This document shows, one piece after another, positions 27,701 through 42,700 of a stretch of 64,000 bases of DNA. Both the position numbers and the translations under genes were made by a program. Every line of letters begins with the position of its first letter. The first letter of the stretch is position 1. The notes beneath the pieces were generated by a model that worked only from the letters and a program-made list of their open reading frames with translations, ran no database searches and was not told the origin of the DNA. Origin of the DNA: Congeria kusceri (lineage: Eukaryota; Mollusca; Bivalvia; Myida; Dreissenidae); contig CM051036.1 in assembly GCA_027627225.1 (NCBI GenBank), positions 35,176,426 through 35,240,425 of the forward strand. Reading direction: 5' to 3'.

Positions 27701-30700
27701 TCTCGTCTAAACATAAATCCACATAAGGCGGAAAGTGTCAACCCGGATAGTCCTCACAGGCTAATCCGGGACAACACTTTATGCATGACATTAAGCCCGG
27801 TTTTCCCACGACATGAAACACATCCAAATAAAGCATGAGCAAATCAAGTAAACCCATCAAATCGCTGAAGAGTTTATGATCTGTCCTCTTACAGTTGCTT
27901 CGGCAAAAGTGACGAATAAAAACATCAATGCCATGTTGTAATTCAAATCAATTATTGACAAATTTCAAAATGGTGTAGTTAAATATGGTATGCATTTTAA
28001 CATTCTGGTTCAATTTTGTTGTTTTAAACATAGACTTCTATCTATATTTTAATTATATAATTAATGAATAAAAATAAAAACATTGTTCTTATAACATGTA
28101 CATATTTTCCAAAAGGCAAAATTTATTTATAATTGTTGTACCGACAAATGGTAAACAGAAAAGTATGGAAATACAAGATTCTGCCAATCTGAGTTTGCCT
28201 ATAACATGTCTCCAGTACACAAAAGTTCCGCAAGACAAATATTGTTAGATCTTAACAGTCAGATATTAATTTTGCCACTCAAAGATAAGATTTGCTAACA
28301 GGCAAATGGCAAGAATAATTAAAATATTCCCTTAACTAATGTCTTGTCACTTCGCATATTTATTTGTTTGTGCAAAAAAAATTTGTTAAACAACAGCCGT
28401 ATAAAACTTTGCCAAATCCATTGACACTTTCTGGGCACTGAAGGGTCTATGTAATTACTTCGGAAATCTACATCAACCTTCAATGCACTCTGGGGACTAT
28501 TTTCCAGGAAAACAGCGAAAAACAAGGACTAAGGCCAAAACCAAGCATCTATAGTTTAATTATTTAGCCAGATAGTTGGCTTTTTTTTTTACTTTTAACT
28601 ATATTTTTATCTCAGCCATTCTGAAGTGTCTGACAAAAGGACTGTGGAAGATCTAAAGAAACAGTACCGAATCCTGTAAAATTTGCACTAATGTCAGTAA
28701 ATTAATGACATTTGATGTATGATATGTTTTACTTATGAAACATGTACCCAGTATAACTTTCAATGCTCTCTCCCCTCTACCCCTCCCTCCCTCTCTCTCT
28801 CTCTCCCCCATCTCCATCTCAACCTCCCTCCCTCCCTTTCTCTCTTTCGGAAACATCTATAGAAACACAATTAACAATGTTTCACTGTTTTTTTCTTAGA
28901 AAATAAAACTAATGATTCCACAAAAGCCCATCACATAACCTCCCTAATAGATTTCCTCCAATCACTAATTTCAATTTATCTGCTGTCAAAAGGAGATTTG
29001 TTAATTTGCTTCCCATTTCAAGAATCAATACCGCTGAAATAAATCATGTGCCATGTGACAGGCCCTGTCATGCAGTCCCCACTAAACTTCCATTAGATGT
29101 TGTCTCACAGACTTTCTCATTGTGCTGCAAGTGGAGGTGTCAATTAGGGTCATCACACAGAGGTGGATGTGTCATCCAGCCGTACATTTCTGCCACAATG
29201 GGTGCAAGGAAAATAGCTTAGCAGTAGATAATTGCACCGCCACATCTCACATAGTTTAACTGTCTTACATAATTAATGATTTTTTCTTGCAATGAGATGC
29301 TTAGATGCATATCTGAATAAATAAAGCTTTAAATAAAATGCTTATAATTTATTACAGTTCCACACTCAGTAGACAGTCTAGATTTAACAATCGTAACACT
29401 GGATTGTACGTCAAATAGCTTAAAGGTTACGTAAGCACCCTGCATATATAAAACTAAAAATAAAATGCTTGCATGTGCACACAGTTAGTTGACTGTCCAG
29501 CATTTAAATTCATTGCACTGGGTCTATAAGTCAGAGTGGTGGAATGGTTATGTGTGTGCCTTGTTATTCAGGAGTATCAAAAGAGCGTTCTCTCAAGGAC
29601 ACCAAGTGCTGGTTCCACCAGGAAACATAATACTGTGTCCCTACAAGCCTCCTTTCGTGGACATATGAGAATAAATAAACAGGTTTTAACCACCAGCTCT
29701 TTTGTTCAGCAGACCAGCACTTTCCACATCAACTGTGTAAATACATGTCTTATTAACACAAACACTGGTCTTGTGTCCCATGTGAAATTCTATTAGCTAA
29801 ATCCATTTTTGCCATTTCTACCAGCAAAATCCATTTTTGCCATTTCTACCAGCAAAACCCAATTTTGCCATTTCTAACATCAAAATCCATTTTTGCCATT
29901 TCTACAAGCAAAGTCCATTTTTGCAAGTCTGTTTCCCCCAAATAAAACCCATTAAATGCTTAACAAGTATATTTTATATATCAATATTATATGAATTCAG
30001 AAAACTAATGTCACCAATACTGTAACTGTATGACGAGTGTGAAAATGTTTCCAAGTAAGTGTCCAGACATTTTGTATTCAAAACCTGCCAGATATTTAAT
30101 TTAACGAAGTGCCTATCATTAGGCCAGTCCTTTTTTATTTTCTGGTTTACAAAAATACTTGGGGAACATGTCCACTGGCAGGTCGAAAAAAAAAAGAAAA
30201 AAAAAGTGTTCAAATCTTAACACAACGAACGATTTCCCATTAGCAATTTATAATTAATAACAATATCAACATTAAAACACACTATTATGTGAAGTTAGAA
30301 TAAGACGTCAAACATGGTATAAACTGTTTTATTACACCAATGTTTTATATGCAGTTTAACCATTATGAATTTTACAGAGTAAATAAGAGTAATAGATGCA
30401 TATATTTTAACAGCATCATTAAAATTGATTTTACCACAAAGTTGTATACTTGTATGGATTTACAAAAAGTAAAATGAGATGCCTTTTTAAAAGAAGACGA
30501 GTTAACCTGTGCAGGACTGGAATCCACAACTGCCCGAACACAGACCTTGCAAAACGAGCTTAATCTAACCACACAACGCACATTTTGAAAATAATTGCTG
30601 TGACGTCTCGAAAAACATATTAAATTTAACTATATCAAGAGAAAAGTCCAAATAATATGACGTTAATTGTCTGGATTCTTATTAAGACTTAATTCTTATT

Positions 30701-33700
30701 AAAAATGAGAAACCAGTTTTAACAAATTTTTTTTTTTTAATATTCAACTCTGTGTAAATGCTAAATCTTCATGTATATATGAAATTTATCAGATATAAAC
30801 TGAACTGCTAGTGTGTGTTAAATTATTGCATTACAATTGTGACAGAAACAAAATACATGGCAAATAAGAAATTCTCATTGTGTCGCGAAAATATATATCA
30901 TCAACAAAATGCAACCATGACTTTCTCTTTTAAGTGTATACGAGACAAAGCTGTCTGTCCCCACATCCTAGTTTCGATGTGCCCGCAAGAAGATCTTGTT
31001 ACTAATGATATTATTTGTTACAAGTGCCACCTGAAAATATACATCCAGTGCCTTCCACAGGATTTTTTTGGCGTCCCCGTCCCGAGAGGGGTGGGTTAGG
31101 GAGGGGTATCCCCTCCGTACGTCAAATTTTTTGCGGCATGTGTCAAATGACGTTATCTGGTGCGTTTTAGCTATTAAATTTAAGGCTAAGATGTTTTCAA
31201 TTTTTTGTACAAGTTTAAACGAAATGAAATAATCGAAACATCACCGTTTGAACGGCATACCTCTAGCCTTTTATAAGCAAAAGCATCATTGTTGTTGCGA
31301 AACTGAAAGTAATGATTTTTTCCGGATGTTTATGTCCAGTGCGCATCACATTCGCACAGTGACGTCAGTCCAAACCCACTATTCTCGTCGTTCTCGAATC
31401 TTTAGGTTACACTCGATCTACTGATGGAGCCTTTTTTATTCGATTAATTAATATGGGCATGTATTTAGTGTTTTAACACTGTTTTAATCGTTACAGCTGT
31501 TGAACATAGTACTGACTGGATAATTGGTGAATTGTAAAGATCTTGATTAAAATATATTTATATTATATACATGCTTTGTTCTTGCAAAAACGGCGGGAAA
31601 TTTTCCTCGTGCATATCGTGCCTGCGCGTCAAATGTTAAAGACAAATGTCACTCTATTGTTAAAAACAGTGTTGATTTTCTCATGTTTCATTCTTTCCAT
31701 GAATAACTGTACTTCTAACGGTAATATTAACTGTCATCAAATGGACAAGTCATTTTAAGGGCCGTCTATGAAACATGTTGAACATTATTAGAAGTTTACA
31801 ATATATAATAAATTCAACAATTTACGAAAACTAAAAATCACTTGCGAATTTTTTGTCCACCAATAAGTAAATTTGCATGGAAAAACCACGCCAATTTGTT
31901 TATAATTTACCTATTTTTTCTCCATTTGCTGTACCAATCTTTTTGTTCAATTTTGGATACTAGTACAGATTTATGAGACGACCCTCAAACTTGAAACACT
32001 TCACTGACCACAATAACGGGACTTCTCCCTGCAAAAATCATGCATGGGATTAACATTCCTTTGACGGGAAACTAGGACACCCAATGTCTTTAAAGACCTG
32101 TATTTAGTAAAGCGCATGATCGGTACACGCACGCTTTCCATGCATGGAACGTGACGTCGTGTTTCAGCAGACATTTCGCACTCTTTTGTAGAAAACACGG
32201 GTTTACATGGCATACATGTACATAAACAACGGCGGACGCCTTGATTAAAAAAATTGTCCGTGAAATTCCGGAACAATTTGTTGATCTCGATCGGCAATCA
32301 TCGTGTGATACCGTCAAAAACAAACAGCTGTTTCACGGAAGTAAACGGACTTACCGAGCAAATTATCATATTCGTACTCAAAATATTTCGAAAATTTGAA
32401 CGTTTCGTCCCCCATCGGTAAAAAAAAAATCGTAATTATAATTGTTTTTTTTTCACTTTCGGAAAATTTATGTTCGCCGGTTTTGTAAACCGTAAAATCA
32501 AAAAGTCCTGGCCTTATAAGTGAATAAACAAAATTTCATACAAATTAGAAATATAAATTTCAAATAAAACCTAAATGATGCCTAATAATCTATAATTCGC
32601 GTATGTTGCTTGATTCATTTCTTAAACACCTTAAACTTATTTAAGGTAATGACAATAGTTGGCTAACTCAAACTCTGCAATAAACTAATAGCTACAATTA
32701 TTCAATACTCGTGGGTATACGCTGACTGTTTTTTGAATATAAAAATTAATGCAACTGGCAACTCACTGCACACACATGTACCCTGCTCCCAATTATTTCA
32801 CAGCTGAGGAGGGAAATCCCTGCTGCTTCCACTAGAAATGAACCATTATTAGCCATCAATTAACATTACTTGACAGGTAGGCATAAAAGCCTGGCAAATA
32901 ACATAGCACTTCACAAACTACACAAGGCACAGAAAGTGCAAGAAACAAGATTTCAGGCGTGTTGTGTATAAACTGGGCTAAATGCATGTTGTGCAAAGTG
33001 TCGTCCCGGATCAGCCTGTGCAGTCCGCAAAGATTAATCCAGGACGGCACTTTCTGCCTTCAGCAGATTTATGTTTAGAAGAGACTTCCTTGAAACAGGA
33101 TATACCATTAAAGCGGAAAGTGTCGTCCCGGATTAGCCTCTGCGGACTGCACAGGCTTATTCGGACGACACTTTGAGTTAAGCTCGGTTTTCTTTAAAAT
33201 TCAACAAACTTCACAAGGCATTTAGCTATACAGCTTTATTATCAATAATTCACATGGACTTTAAAGCTCAAGAAACCAAACTTTCTTTTATATTATAATT
33301 ATTACCAAAATCATAAAAAAAATTAAAGCACAGGGAAACAAAATTTCTTCAACATAATTTTGTAAAATTCACAATGATATGGAATCGAAACCTCAAGAAA
33401 CCAGGCTGTGTTTGTTATAATTCACCCAACTCCACATGGCTGACCATGGTCAAGTACCACCAATGGCACGGTTGTAAGCCGTGGTGCCAATTTTTACACA
33501 TGATCAACCACGGTTGTCCAAGGTCAAATACTTAGTTTTTTGTCTCAGGACAGTTAGTCTCTATATAAACATATACATACATATGTGGCGCGTCGTGAGA
33601 AAACCGGTCTTAATGCACGTGCACAGGCTAATCCAGGACGGCACATTCCGCTTGTATGGTATTTTCTGTTTCAAGGAAGTCTCTTCTAAACATAAATCCA

Positions 33701-36700
33701 CTGTAGGCGGAAAGTGCCGTCCTGGATTAGCCTGTGCGGACTGCACAGGCTAATCCGGGACGACACTTTACGCACATGCATTAAGTCCGGTTTTCCCACG
33801 ACGCGGCTCATATGTATACATAACAAACATTTTATTACATCGACATGCACACAAGAATGAATGTGTGTCTTCCAGAACATTATGGTGTTTTCATTGGGTA
33901 CACATGGCGGATCCCAAACACCCACCAAAGTCTGACATCTATCAACTGCTCAAACAACCAACATCAACTGTATTATCACAAGATAATTATTCTATTGTTC
34001 ATAATGACTGAGTGATCACGGTTAGTAATCACTTAACAGGTACACCACTACAGCTGGTATCCAACCACTCTTTGATGCCAATGGATGTGTCAGATGGAAA
34101 CTGCAAAAAATATTTGGGATCAAATGGCATTTGTGTTGCATAATAATGGTGCTTCACTGGCAAAGTTAATCTATGTGGTGTTGACTAGTGCCCTGGCTAA
34201 GCAAGTGTTCTTAGCAAAATTATAGTACATGCACTAGAGCAGAGCTATACAATTTACAATAGTCAATTATAAAAGCATTCAGTCGTGGTGCTATACCTTT
34301 TCTTAAAGCCTCTTGCATGCACAGGTATAAATTAACGTCCGCCAATCTCTGATCCAGCATTTTTCAGTGTAACCCAATAGCACATATCTGTGCTAATTAA
34401 AATCATAATTTGCCTCACATATGTACGAATAGGGTATATAACCGTTAAGGGTCCTGTCCATTTATTATACATTTAATTATCATATGACTGCAACAACACA
34501 ACTTACAAAACTACTAAAACAACAATGTATTACTAGAATACTATAGTTACTATACAAGTTTTATAATCATATCATTTTGAGACTGAAACTACAACACACT
34601 TCGGGGCAAGTACGAATTTTTAACTTCGGGAAATGAGAAATTCCATGCATTTATTTGAAAACTATGAGCTCGGACAGATGCTCTTCTCTTGCCCTACACT
34701 TGTCCTACCCTCAAAAAACAAATGAAATAATAATTGTTCTTATGTTTAGACAGGGACAATAGGCATCTATTTTAAAACAAGAGCTGTTTTTAAAACAGTT
34801 ATGCCCCCTCTAGGTTAAAATAGCTAAAAAGGCTAATTTTAGATAATCAAGGGCCATAACTCCACAATTCCTGGGGTGATTTGGCTGATTATCTAACTGG
34901 ACCTAGATATTATGCCCACAAACATTTTCATGAAGTTTGGGGAAGATCTGATGAAACCTATTGAACTTCGAGAGCGGAAACAAAAGTGGTCTACCCACAG
35001 ACCGACATTAGCAAACCAATATACCCCGCCACCTTCGATGGGGGACACAATAACACTGGTGTATGAATATTTTGTTTTATATTTCACCATAGACAATTTT
35101 ATTCTGGAACAAACATGTAACTTGTATACCACTATACATAAACACAATGGTTTAATGATTTTATAAAATGACAGCTTGGTTTTGTTTGCATGAAATACTA
35201 TAGTGTATTTACCATTTAGTTGTAAATATCATGTTGTTTTACATTCAATAACGCAATACATGCCAATGCCCCCAAATTTTTCTTAGTTATATGAAACTAC
35301 TTTTGTTCATTCAATTATTACCATGAAAACCATAAATAAGGGAAAAAAGTCAATTTGTAGATGTATTAAAATGAAAACACAATTATCACCATTAATAAAA
35401 TATTCCAACAATCACATTATTTTAAATATTTGCGCAATTGTCCCATTATTTTTTTATCTATTTTAGCACACATACAAAAAAGATTAATTTCATAAGATTC
35501 TCACCTTAAATGTAAATGATGCGTGTCGTGGGAAAACCCAGCTTAATGCATGTGTGTAAAGAGTCGTCCCGGATCAGCCTAGGCAGTCCGCACATGCTGA
35601 TCCGGAATGGCACTTTCCGCTTCTATGGTATTTTCTGTTTCAAAGAAGTCTCTTCTAAACCTAAATCCACTCTAGGCGGAAAGTGCCGTCCCGAATCCGG
35701 GACGACACTTAACGCACATGCATTAAGCCCGGTTTACCCACGACACGCCTCAAATATTCTAATAAATTTATTGTCCATGACAAACAACTCAATTTTCACT
35801 TCAATGATTCCTGTTACCCAAATGTTCGTCAATAAAACCCAATACACAAGACATAAATGCTATCTTTTTTGTACTAAACCACTTGATCATTTGAAAATTA
35901 ACTGCCATGGGTAGAAATAAATGCAAATGTTATAACTTTTATCTATATTTTATCTATAGTAAAGATCTTACATTTGAATGCATGCTGATTTTTACAATTT
36001 GATTTTGTTTTTTATATCATTGTAAAATTAAAACAGCTATTTTTATATGAATGCTGTTACGGATATCAGCGTAATTAACAAGAGCTGTCAGAGGACAGCG
36101 CGCTCAACTATTCGAAGTATTTCAGTTGGTACATATTTTGGTAAGCGGAAGGGGCATTAATTTGTTAAAATACAAAACTTTTAAGTGAAGCCTTGTAGTT
36201 TATAAATTTTTGGAACAAAAACTTTAACAACACTGTCTATGTAATAAGTAGGCTAACTCTGTCAAAATACAAAACAGAATTATGGGTAATGTTGCCATTG
36301 ATACTAGAGTTGATGACAAAGGTTAGTGCCAAGTTTCAAGTGAATAACTTATGTATTTTTGAAGTCACAAAACTTTTGAATATAAACTTTAACCAGAAAA
36401 TATATGTGAAAAAGGGGCATAACTATGTCAAAATACAAAACATAGTTATGGGTAATGTTGACCCTGATACTAGAGTTGATGACAAAGGTTAGTTCCAAGT
36501 TTCAAGTGAATAACTTTTATGTAGTTTTGAAGTTACCAAACTTTTGAATATTAACTTTAAACAGAAAATCTAACTGAAAAGGGGGCATAACTCTGCCAAA
36601 ATACAAAATAGAGTTATGGATAGTGTTTCCCCTGATACTTAAGTTGATGACAAAGGTTCGTTCCAAGTTTCAAGTGAATAACTTATGTAGTTTTGAAGTT

Positions 36701-39700
36701 ACCAAACTTTTGAATATGAACTTTAACCAGAAAATCTATGTGAAAAAGGGGCATAAAATACAAAACAGAGTTATAGGGAATGTTGCCCTTGAAACTGGAG
36801 TTGGTGACAAAGGTTAGTTGCAAGTTTCAAGTGAATAACTTACGTAGTTTTGAAGTTACAAAAGTTTTGAATATAAACTTTAACCAGAAAATCAAAGTGA
36901 AAAAGGGGCCTAACTCTGTCAAAATACAAAACAGAGCTATGGGGAATGTTGCCCCTGACACTGGAGTTGATGACAAAGATATATTCCAAGTTTCAAGTGA
37001 ATAACTTATTTAGTTTCAAAGTTATAAGACTTTTGAATAAAAACTTCAACCAAATTCAGATGCAGACGCGGACGCCGACGCGGGGGGTAGTAGGAAAGCT
37101 CACCTATTCTTCGAATAGTCAAGCTAAAAATATATATTACACTAGCAGTTCGAAATTAAACAAGGGGGACTGTCTCTGGAGTTTGGGGCCAACAGGGGCC
37201 GGGGCTTTGTAAGGGAGGAGTTTTTCTCATTTTTTCTACATTTGTGGGAAATAAAATAATAACATTCACTGAAAATTAACACATAAATGAAGACAATTTC
37301 CATGCTATTCAGTTTGATTATCATAAAAATAAGACTTATGATCAGCATTTAAATTTTAATGCCAAGAAAACGCTATTTAATATCAATGAAATGGTAAACT
37401 GTGTTTATTTCAACCTTAGGAGAATTTTTCACAGAAAAAGTGAGTAATTATACTTCCCAGCAAAGGGGAATGGGGCCTATATTTGATTGTAGAAATACAT
37501 AATGAAATGAGAGCCCTGTAAAACAACAGATTTGGCCTTATATTGCAATAATATGTTACATGAACATAAAATCATAGAAAGTTTTATTTAATGCATACAT
37601 TAATTACAACAATAAATTGTGTTTTCTAGAACAAACTTTTCCAATTTTAATTTCTCAGAAATTTGGGGCAAAGTTCTGCAAAAATCATTTTGTGACTCAG
37701 CAAACAAGCCCAAACATATCAGTATAAGCCCCTTTAAAAAATCTCTTGAAGACCAGGGCCCGTATTCACCAACCCAAGCTTAGACTTGAGAATAAAGAAT
37801 AGACTTAGACTTAAAAATTAATAATTATGCATTCGCAAATTTGTCGGGTACCAATGGTGCTGATGTCATTAATAAATCGTTCTAAATAAAGAATGCAAAA
37901 ATAAACGTTCGTGAATACAAAGTAAAATTCAATTTTACAGCGTTTTTATAACTTTCAAGAATATCCTTTAGTCTGAAGTCTTAAGTCTAATAATTGGTTC
38001 GTAATACGGGCCAGTTTTTTTTAGGGCAAAAATTCGGCCCAATTCCCCTGCTTAAATTTTTTTTCCCCCTATATTTACCTTACAATTCCCCTCTTAAGAC
38101 AAGATTTATTTTGAAAAAAAAAAAAAAAAGACCAAAATTGGACAAAAATTGGCTGAGATAGAGGAGTTTTCGTAAACAATCCCACGATTCACAGCAATGT
38201 TTCATCAAACCAAGTTAATTGAAGCTATCATTTGTAGCAAAACAATTCATGAATGTTTTATATCAAAGAAGAATATAAACATTAATAATGCTTTTCGAAA
38301 ATAAAATCCCCTTTTGCCATAAAAATCCCCATCTGAAGGCCTCCCCCCCCCTTTCACCCAAAGGTGAAAAAAAACACTGCGGGGCCCAGACTCTGATTAA
38401 ACCATCATTTTTTGCAGACCATTACTCAAAAGTAAGACAATGGATACATAGCAAGGAAGGGGGTCCTGTAATTCATTTTTCACCACAAAAAAACAACAAC
38501 ATGTTTTGATTTACAAGACATAATCTCTCCTTACATTTCCCATTGTTCAGGGGGGCAATAAAACTAGCTTATCTTCTTTCAAAATGCTGTAAACTTTATT
38601 GATTGAAAGGCAAACAAGTCCCAGGGATGGTAATTGAAATTTGATTGCCTACAGAAAACATGTTCCCAGTTGGAAAATCTGAGGATTTGTTCTCCCAGAG
38701 AAACATTTAAATAGCAGGAAACATTATTTTTATGGCTTCTGGTGCTATGTTATTGAATATTTTATAGAGACAGATAAAAAGTACTAACAGAATTATCATA
38801 TAAGCCTAATGGGGTGTGGAAATTAAGAATAATTGGATATTATTTTCAATCATGATCTTTTTCCAAGAAAGGTCTGAAAATGCCATGTTTTAGTACTGTT
38901 ATGTAAGACTTAATTGAAAACGCTGATACTGAGAAATTATGCTGAAACACTTTCAAAATAAAAAATCAAGGACATGTGCATGGTAGAAAAGTTGTAAACC
39001 AGATAAATGCAGTGCACAGCAGAGAAATAACAAGAGCTGTCAGAGGACAGCGCGCTCGACTATTCGAAGTATTACAGTTGGTACATATTTTGGATAGTGG
39101 AACGGGCATACATTTGTTAAAATACAAAAATTTTAAGTGAAGCCTTGTATAGTTTATAAATTTTTGGAACAAAAACTTTAACCACAAAGTATATGTGAAA
39201 AGTGGGCTAACTCTGTCAAAATACAAAACAGAGTTATGGGTAATGTTGCCTTGATACTAGAGTTGATGACCAAGGTTAGTGCCAAGTTTCAAGTGAATAA
39301 CTTATTCACTTACGTAGTTTTGAAGTTACAAAACTTTTGAATATAAACTTTAACCAGAAAATCTATGTGAAAAAGGGGCATAACTCTGTCAAAATACAAA
39401 ACAGAGTTATGGGGAATGTTGCCCCTGACACTGGAATTGATGACAAAGGTATATTCCAAGTTTCAAGTGAATAACTTATGTAGTTTTGAAGTTACAAAAC
39501 TTTTGAATAAAAACTTTAACCAAATTCAGACGTGGACGCCGACGCTGGGGGTAGTAGGAAAGCTCACCTATTCTTCGAATAGTCGAGCTAAAAAATTTTA
39601 CATTTACATTCAATTTTGATGTTCCAAATGCTCAGACTTTCAACAACAGAGCATATGAAAATGATAATAGATTGTGAAACTAATTGACTGTCATGTTATT

Positions 39701-42700
39701 GGATAATCTTAACAATCAACTATCTTTCATCAATTAAATTCACGTGTAATTGATATAAATTATGAGTGCATCGATCTACTAACAAGAATAAAATAGATGT
39801 TCTCGGTGCATGACACTGATCATGCATAGTGGTATTTAAGCGAGAAAATACAGTTTTTGCATATGACATGAATGTAATGATTAAAGATTTATACTGTAAC
39901 AAAATCTGTAGCAAAACATTTAGTGCCATTTCTAATTGAATGCTGCTCGTTTTAAAAGACGAGATAAGTCGATGCTGATGACAATTTTCTCCAGGAAATA
40001 CACTGCTTCTTACGCGTGACAAACAATCCCATGGCATTTCTATCATCAAGACCAGGCACTTGTTTCTTAACTATCTTAAAGGTTGCTGTCAGATTGCCTT
40101 GTGGAAGCCTCCCCATCTTTTGTAATGTTATGTTTGATATCACAGACTCAAATTGGAAATCGATACCCCCCCCCATATTGTGGGGATATTGGATCTTCAA
40201 GTCCAGAGGAGACAGTTGCGGAACCCAGGGACACCGTGCCAGCAGTTCTTGTCTACTTTCCAACGGATAATTGATTGGTATTATTGCAGCCATGTTAAGG
40301 CTTCTAGTGAACATGGGTTTAACTTGCCTGCCTTTAATGCCTGCATTGTGCAATGGTCCAAGTAATCATGAAAACGGCCACTGTGGTCTACATAAATAAA
40401 AGGTTTGTTTCTGGTTATATGGCCCAAAAAATATGTTGGAAGTTTGGGAATTTTTTTTTTTAGTTGGACAACCTTGCAATGACATTAAAGAGGCGTATCG
40501 ACGGAAGATCAATATAACATTTGCAAAAATAAAGTTCATTTACAGAGAATTAATATTGATGGTTTGTTAAATAGATAGCGCAAAGTGTTTCAATAAACAG
40601 TATATACATACATATAGTTTTAGTAATATAAACATAGGTCATCGATGACATGTTCATAGGCGAAAATTAAGTTGTTGTAGTAACATCAATATAAATGTTT
40701 TGTTTTGTTGGGGTTTTTCGCCGTTTTTAACAGTATTTCAGTCATATCACGGCGGTCAGTTAACCTACTCACACTTTTCCTGGGCAAGCTTAGCCGATCA
40801 GTTTACCAGTACTAAGTGCACATACCTATAAGTGACAACTGCCCTACTTGAATCAGAAGAAGGGGGAAAATAGCTGTAAAAATAATTTCATGACCAATCC
40901 CCACACAAGCTATGTGGCCGGGCTGGGGAACTCACGATCCCAGGATTGACAGTCTAGCGCTCTACCAACTGAGCTAGCCGAACCCGGCACAATCAATATA
41001 AATTAAATATACATGAAGTACCAAATTTAATTACTCCAATTGAGAGAATAATACTGCAACTATTGAACTTCCCATTTTAATAGCATTATCGCAGCGTTTG
41101 CTTGAACACACAAAATTACATCATATAGTCTCTATCGCCAAGATGTATGCATCCAATACGTATGGCTTGCAATTGAGCATCCGACGATTGAGACGATTTC
41201 CTGGGTTATCGGACCAGTGTGTTACAAAATAACTGAGTTGTAAAAATTAGAATGAAACATCAAATTCGGATGAAAATTTTTGGATGCCATACATATTTTT
41301 TTTATTTTTTTTGACACAATAAAATTTTCTGAATCGGGAGGTAAAATATATGGTCTGTCAGGTAACCTAAAACAAACCTTTTTTGACTATATTGACAACG
41401 TTTTTGTCACAGCTATGGGCATAAGTATAATCATGCTACCCATCATGGCCCCAAGACTATTAACATTCTTAAACTTATAACATTTGAGGCGTGTCCCCCG
41501 ACACCCGGGTTTAATGCATGTGCATAAAGTGTCGTCCCAGATCAGGCTGTGCAGTCTGCACAGGCTAATCCAGGACGGCACTTTCGGCTTTTATGGTATT
41601 TTCCCATTTCAAGAAAGTCTCTTCTAAAAACATAAATCCACTGTAGACGGAAAGTGCCATCCCAAAATCTGTTCAGGGAAATAAAATATAAATCATTTCT
41701 ATATCAGGTTATGCCCAGACAGTTGTTATCAAACATGTGTTCTCTACAAACCTATATTGACAAATCACTTTCGAATCAGGGCAAATGAAAACCCAGAGCG
41801 TAATCCATCATCACAAGCAATTATTTCAAAGATACAAAGCATTATTTTAATTAGTCTTTCTGAATACTCCTGCTACATCTTAAAGCACAAAAAATCACAA
41901 ATGAGCGGAGTAATGGTTGTGAAAGGATAATCAGCTGAAATATGTGTGAAATATGCAGAGAATTTGCAGCTGAAATACGTGTGAAATATGCTGAGAATTT
42001 GCAGCTGAAATATGTGTGAAATATGCTGAGAATTTGCAGCTGAAATATGTGTGAAATATACTGAGAATTTGCAGCTGAAATATGTCTGAAATATGCTGAG
42101 AATTTGCAGCTAAATATGTGTGAAATATGCTGAGAATTTGCTAGAACTATCAGTACTCCTTCACACATGTTAATGTATCAAAAGACTGGCGTTGAGCCAC
42201 TTATAATTTTTTGCCAGATTTGTAAGAAAAAGGCAATTCAAGTCAAAGCACTGAAAACATATTACGGCCTCGTCAAACAAAAATATATATCGATATTAGC
42301 AATTGATTGGGCCAGAATCTTAATTATAAATTAATTATATAGATGAAAATATTTCACAATAGCAATTTGCCAACCCAAAATCGCCGGTTTCATCAATTTG
42401 TCATTACTGTTTCTAACGTTAAATCATTGTTACGACACATCATAAAACATACAGTTGCTCAGGCTTATATGACAGACAGTTAATTGTGAACTTCTGATCT
42501 TTGCCTGTCACTAAGATTTTCAAGCCAAATGCTGTAAAGCAAACTGAGCTAAAATAAACAAGACGTTATAGACGACACATGTATGCTCGCTCGTTAATCA
42601 GACACTGATAAATTTTTCACAAAAGAAAATTGATTTCATTTTAATCCAATGTGAAAATGCAAGTAATTCAACACCAAATCAAATAAAACCCGCAATATAT

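Larger units (their letters stand above)
27817..30118. other. Intron segment without a gene
   Basis: Holds the CT tract at 28.75 kb, a possible SINE tail fragment near 29580-29640 and the 28-bp repeat at 29.8 kb. Otherwise AT-rich and unremarkable. Confidence 0.5.

Noticed and set aside
31543..31758. 71-codon frame conserved in both Harbinger-like copies
   Set aside because: Conservation is explained by recent duplication of the whole element; no domain.
36289..37212. Series of 64-88-codon frames with similar peptides
   Set aside because: Generated by the tandem core of the mobile element; each unit gives a similar short frame.
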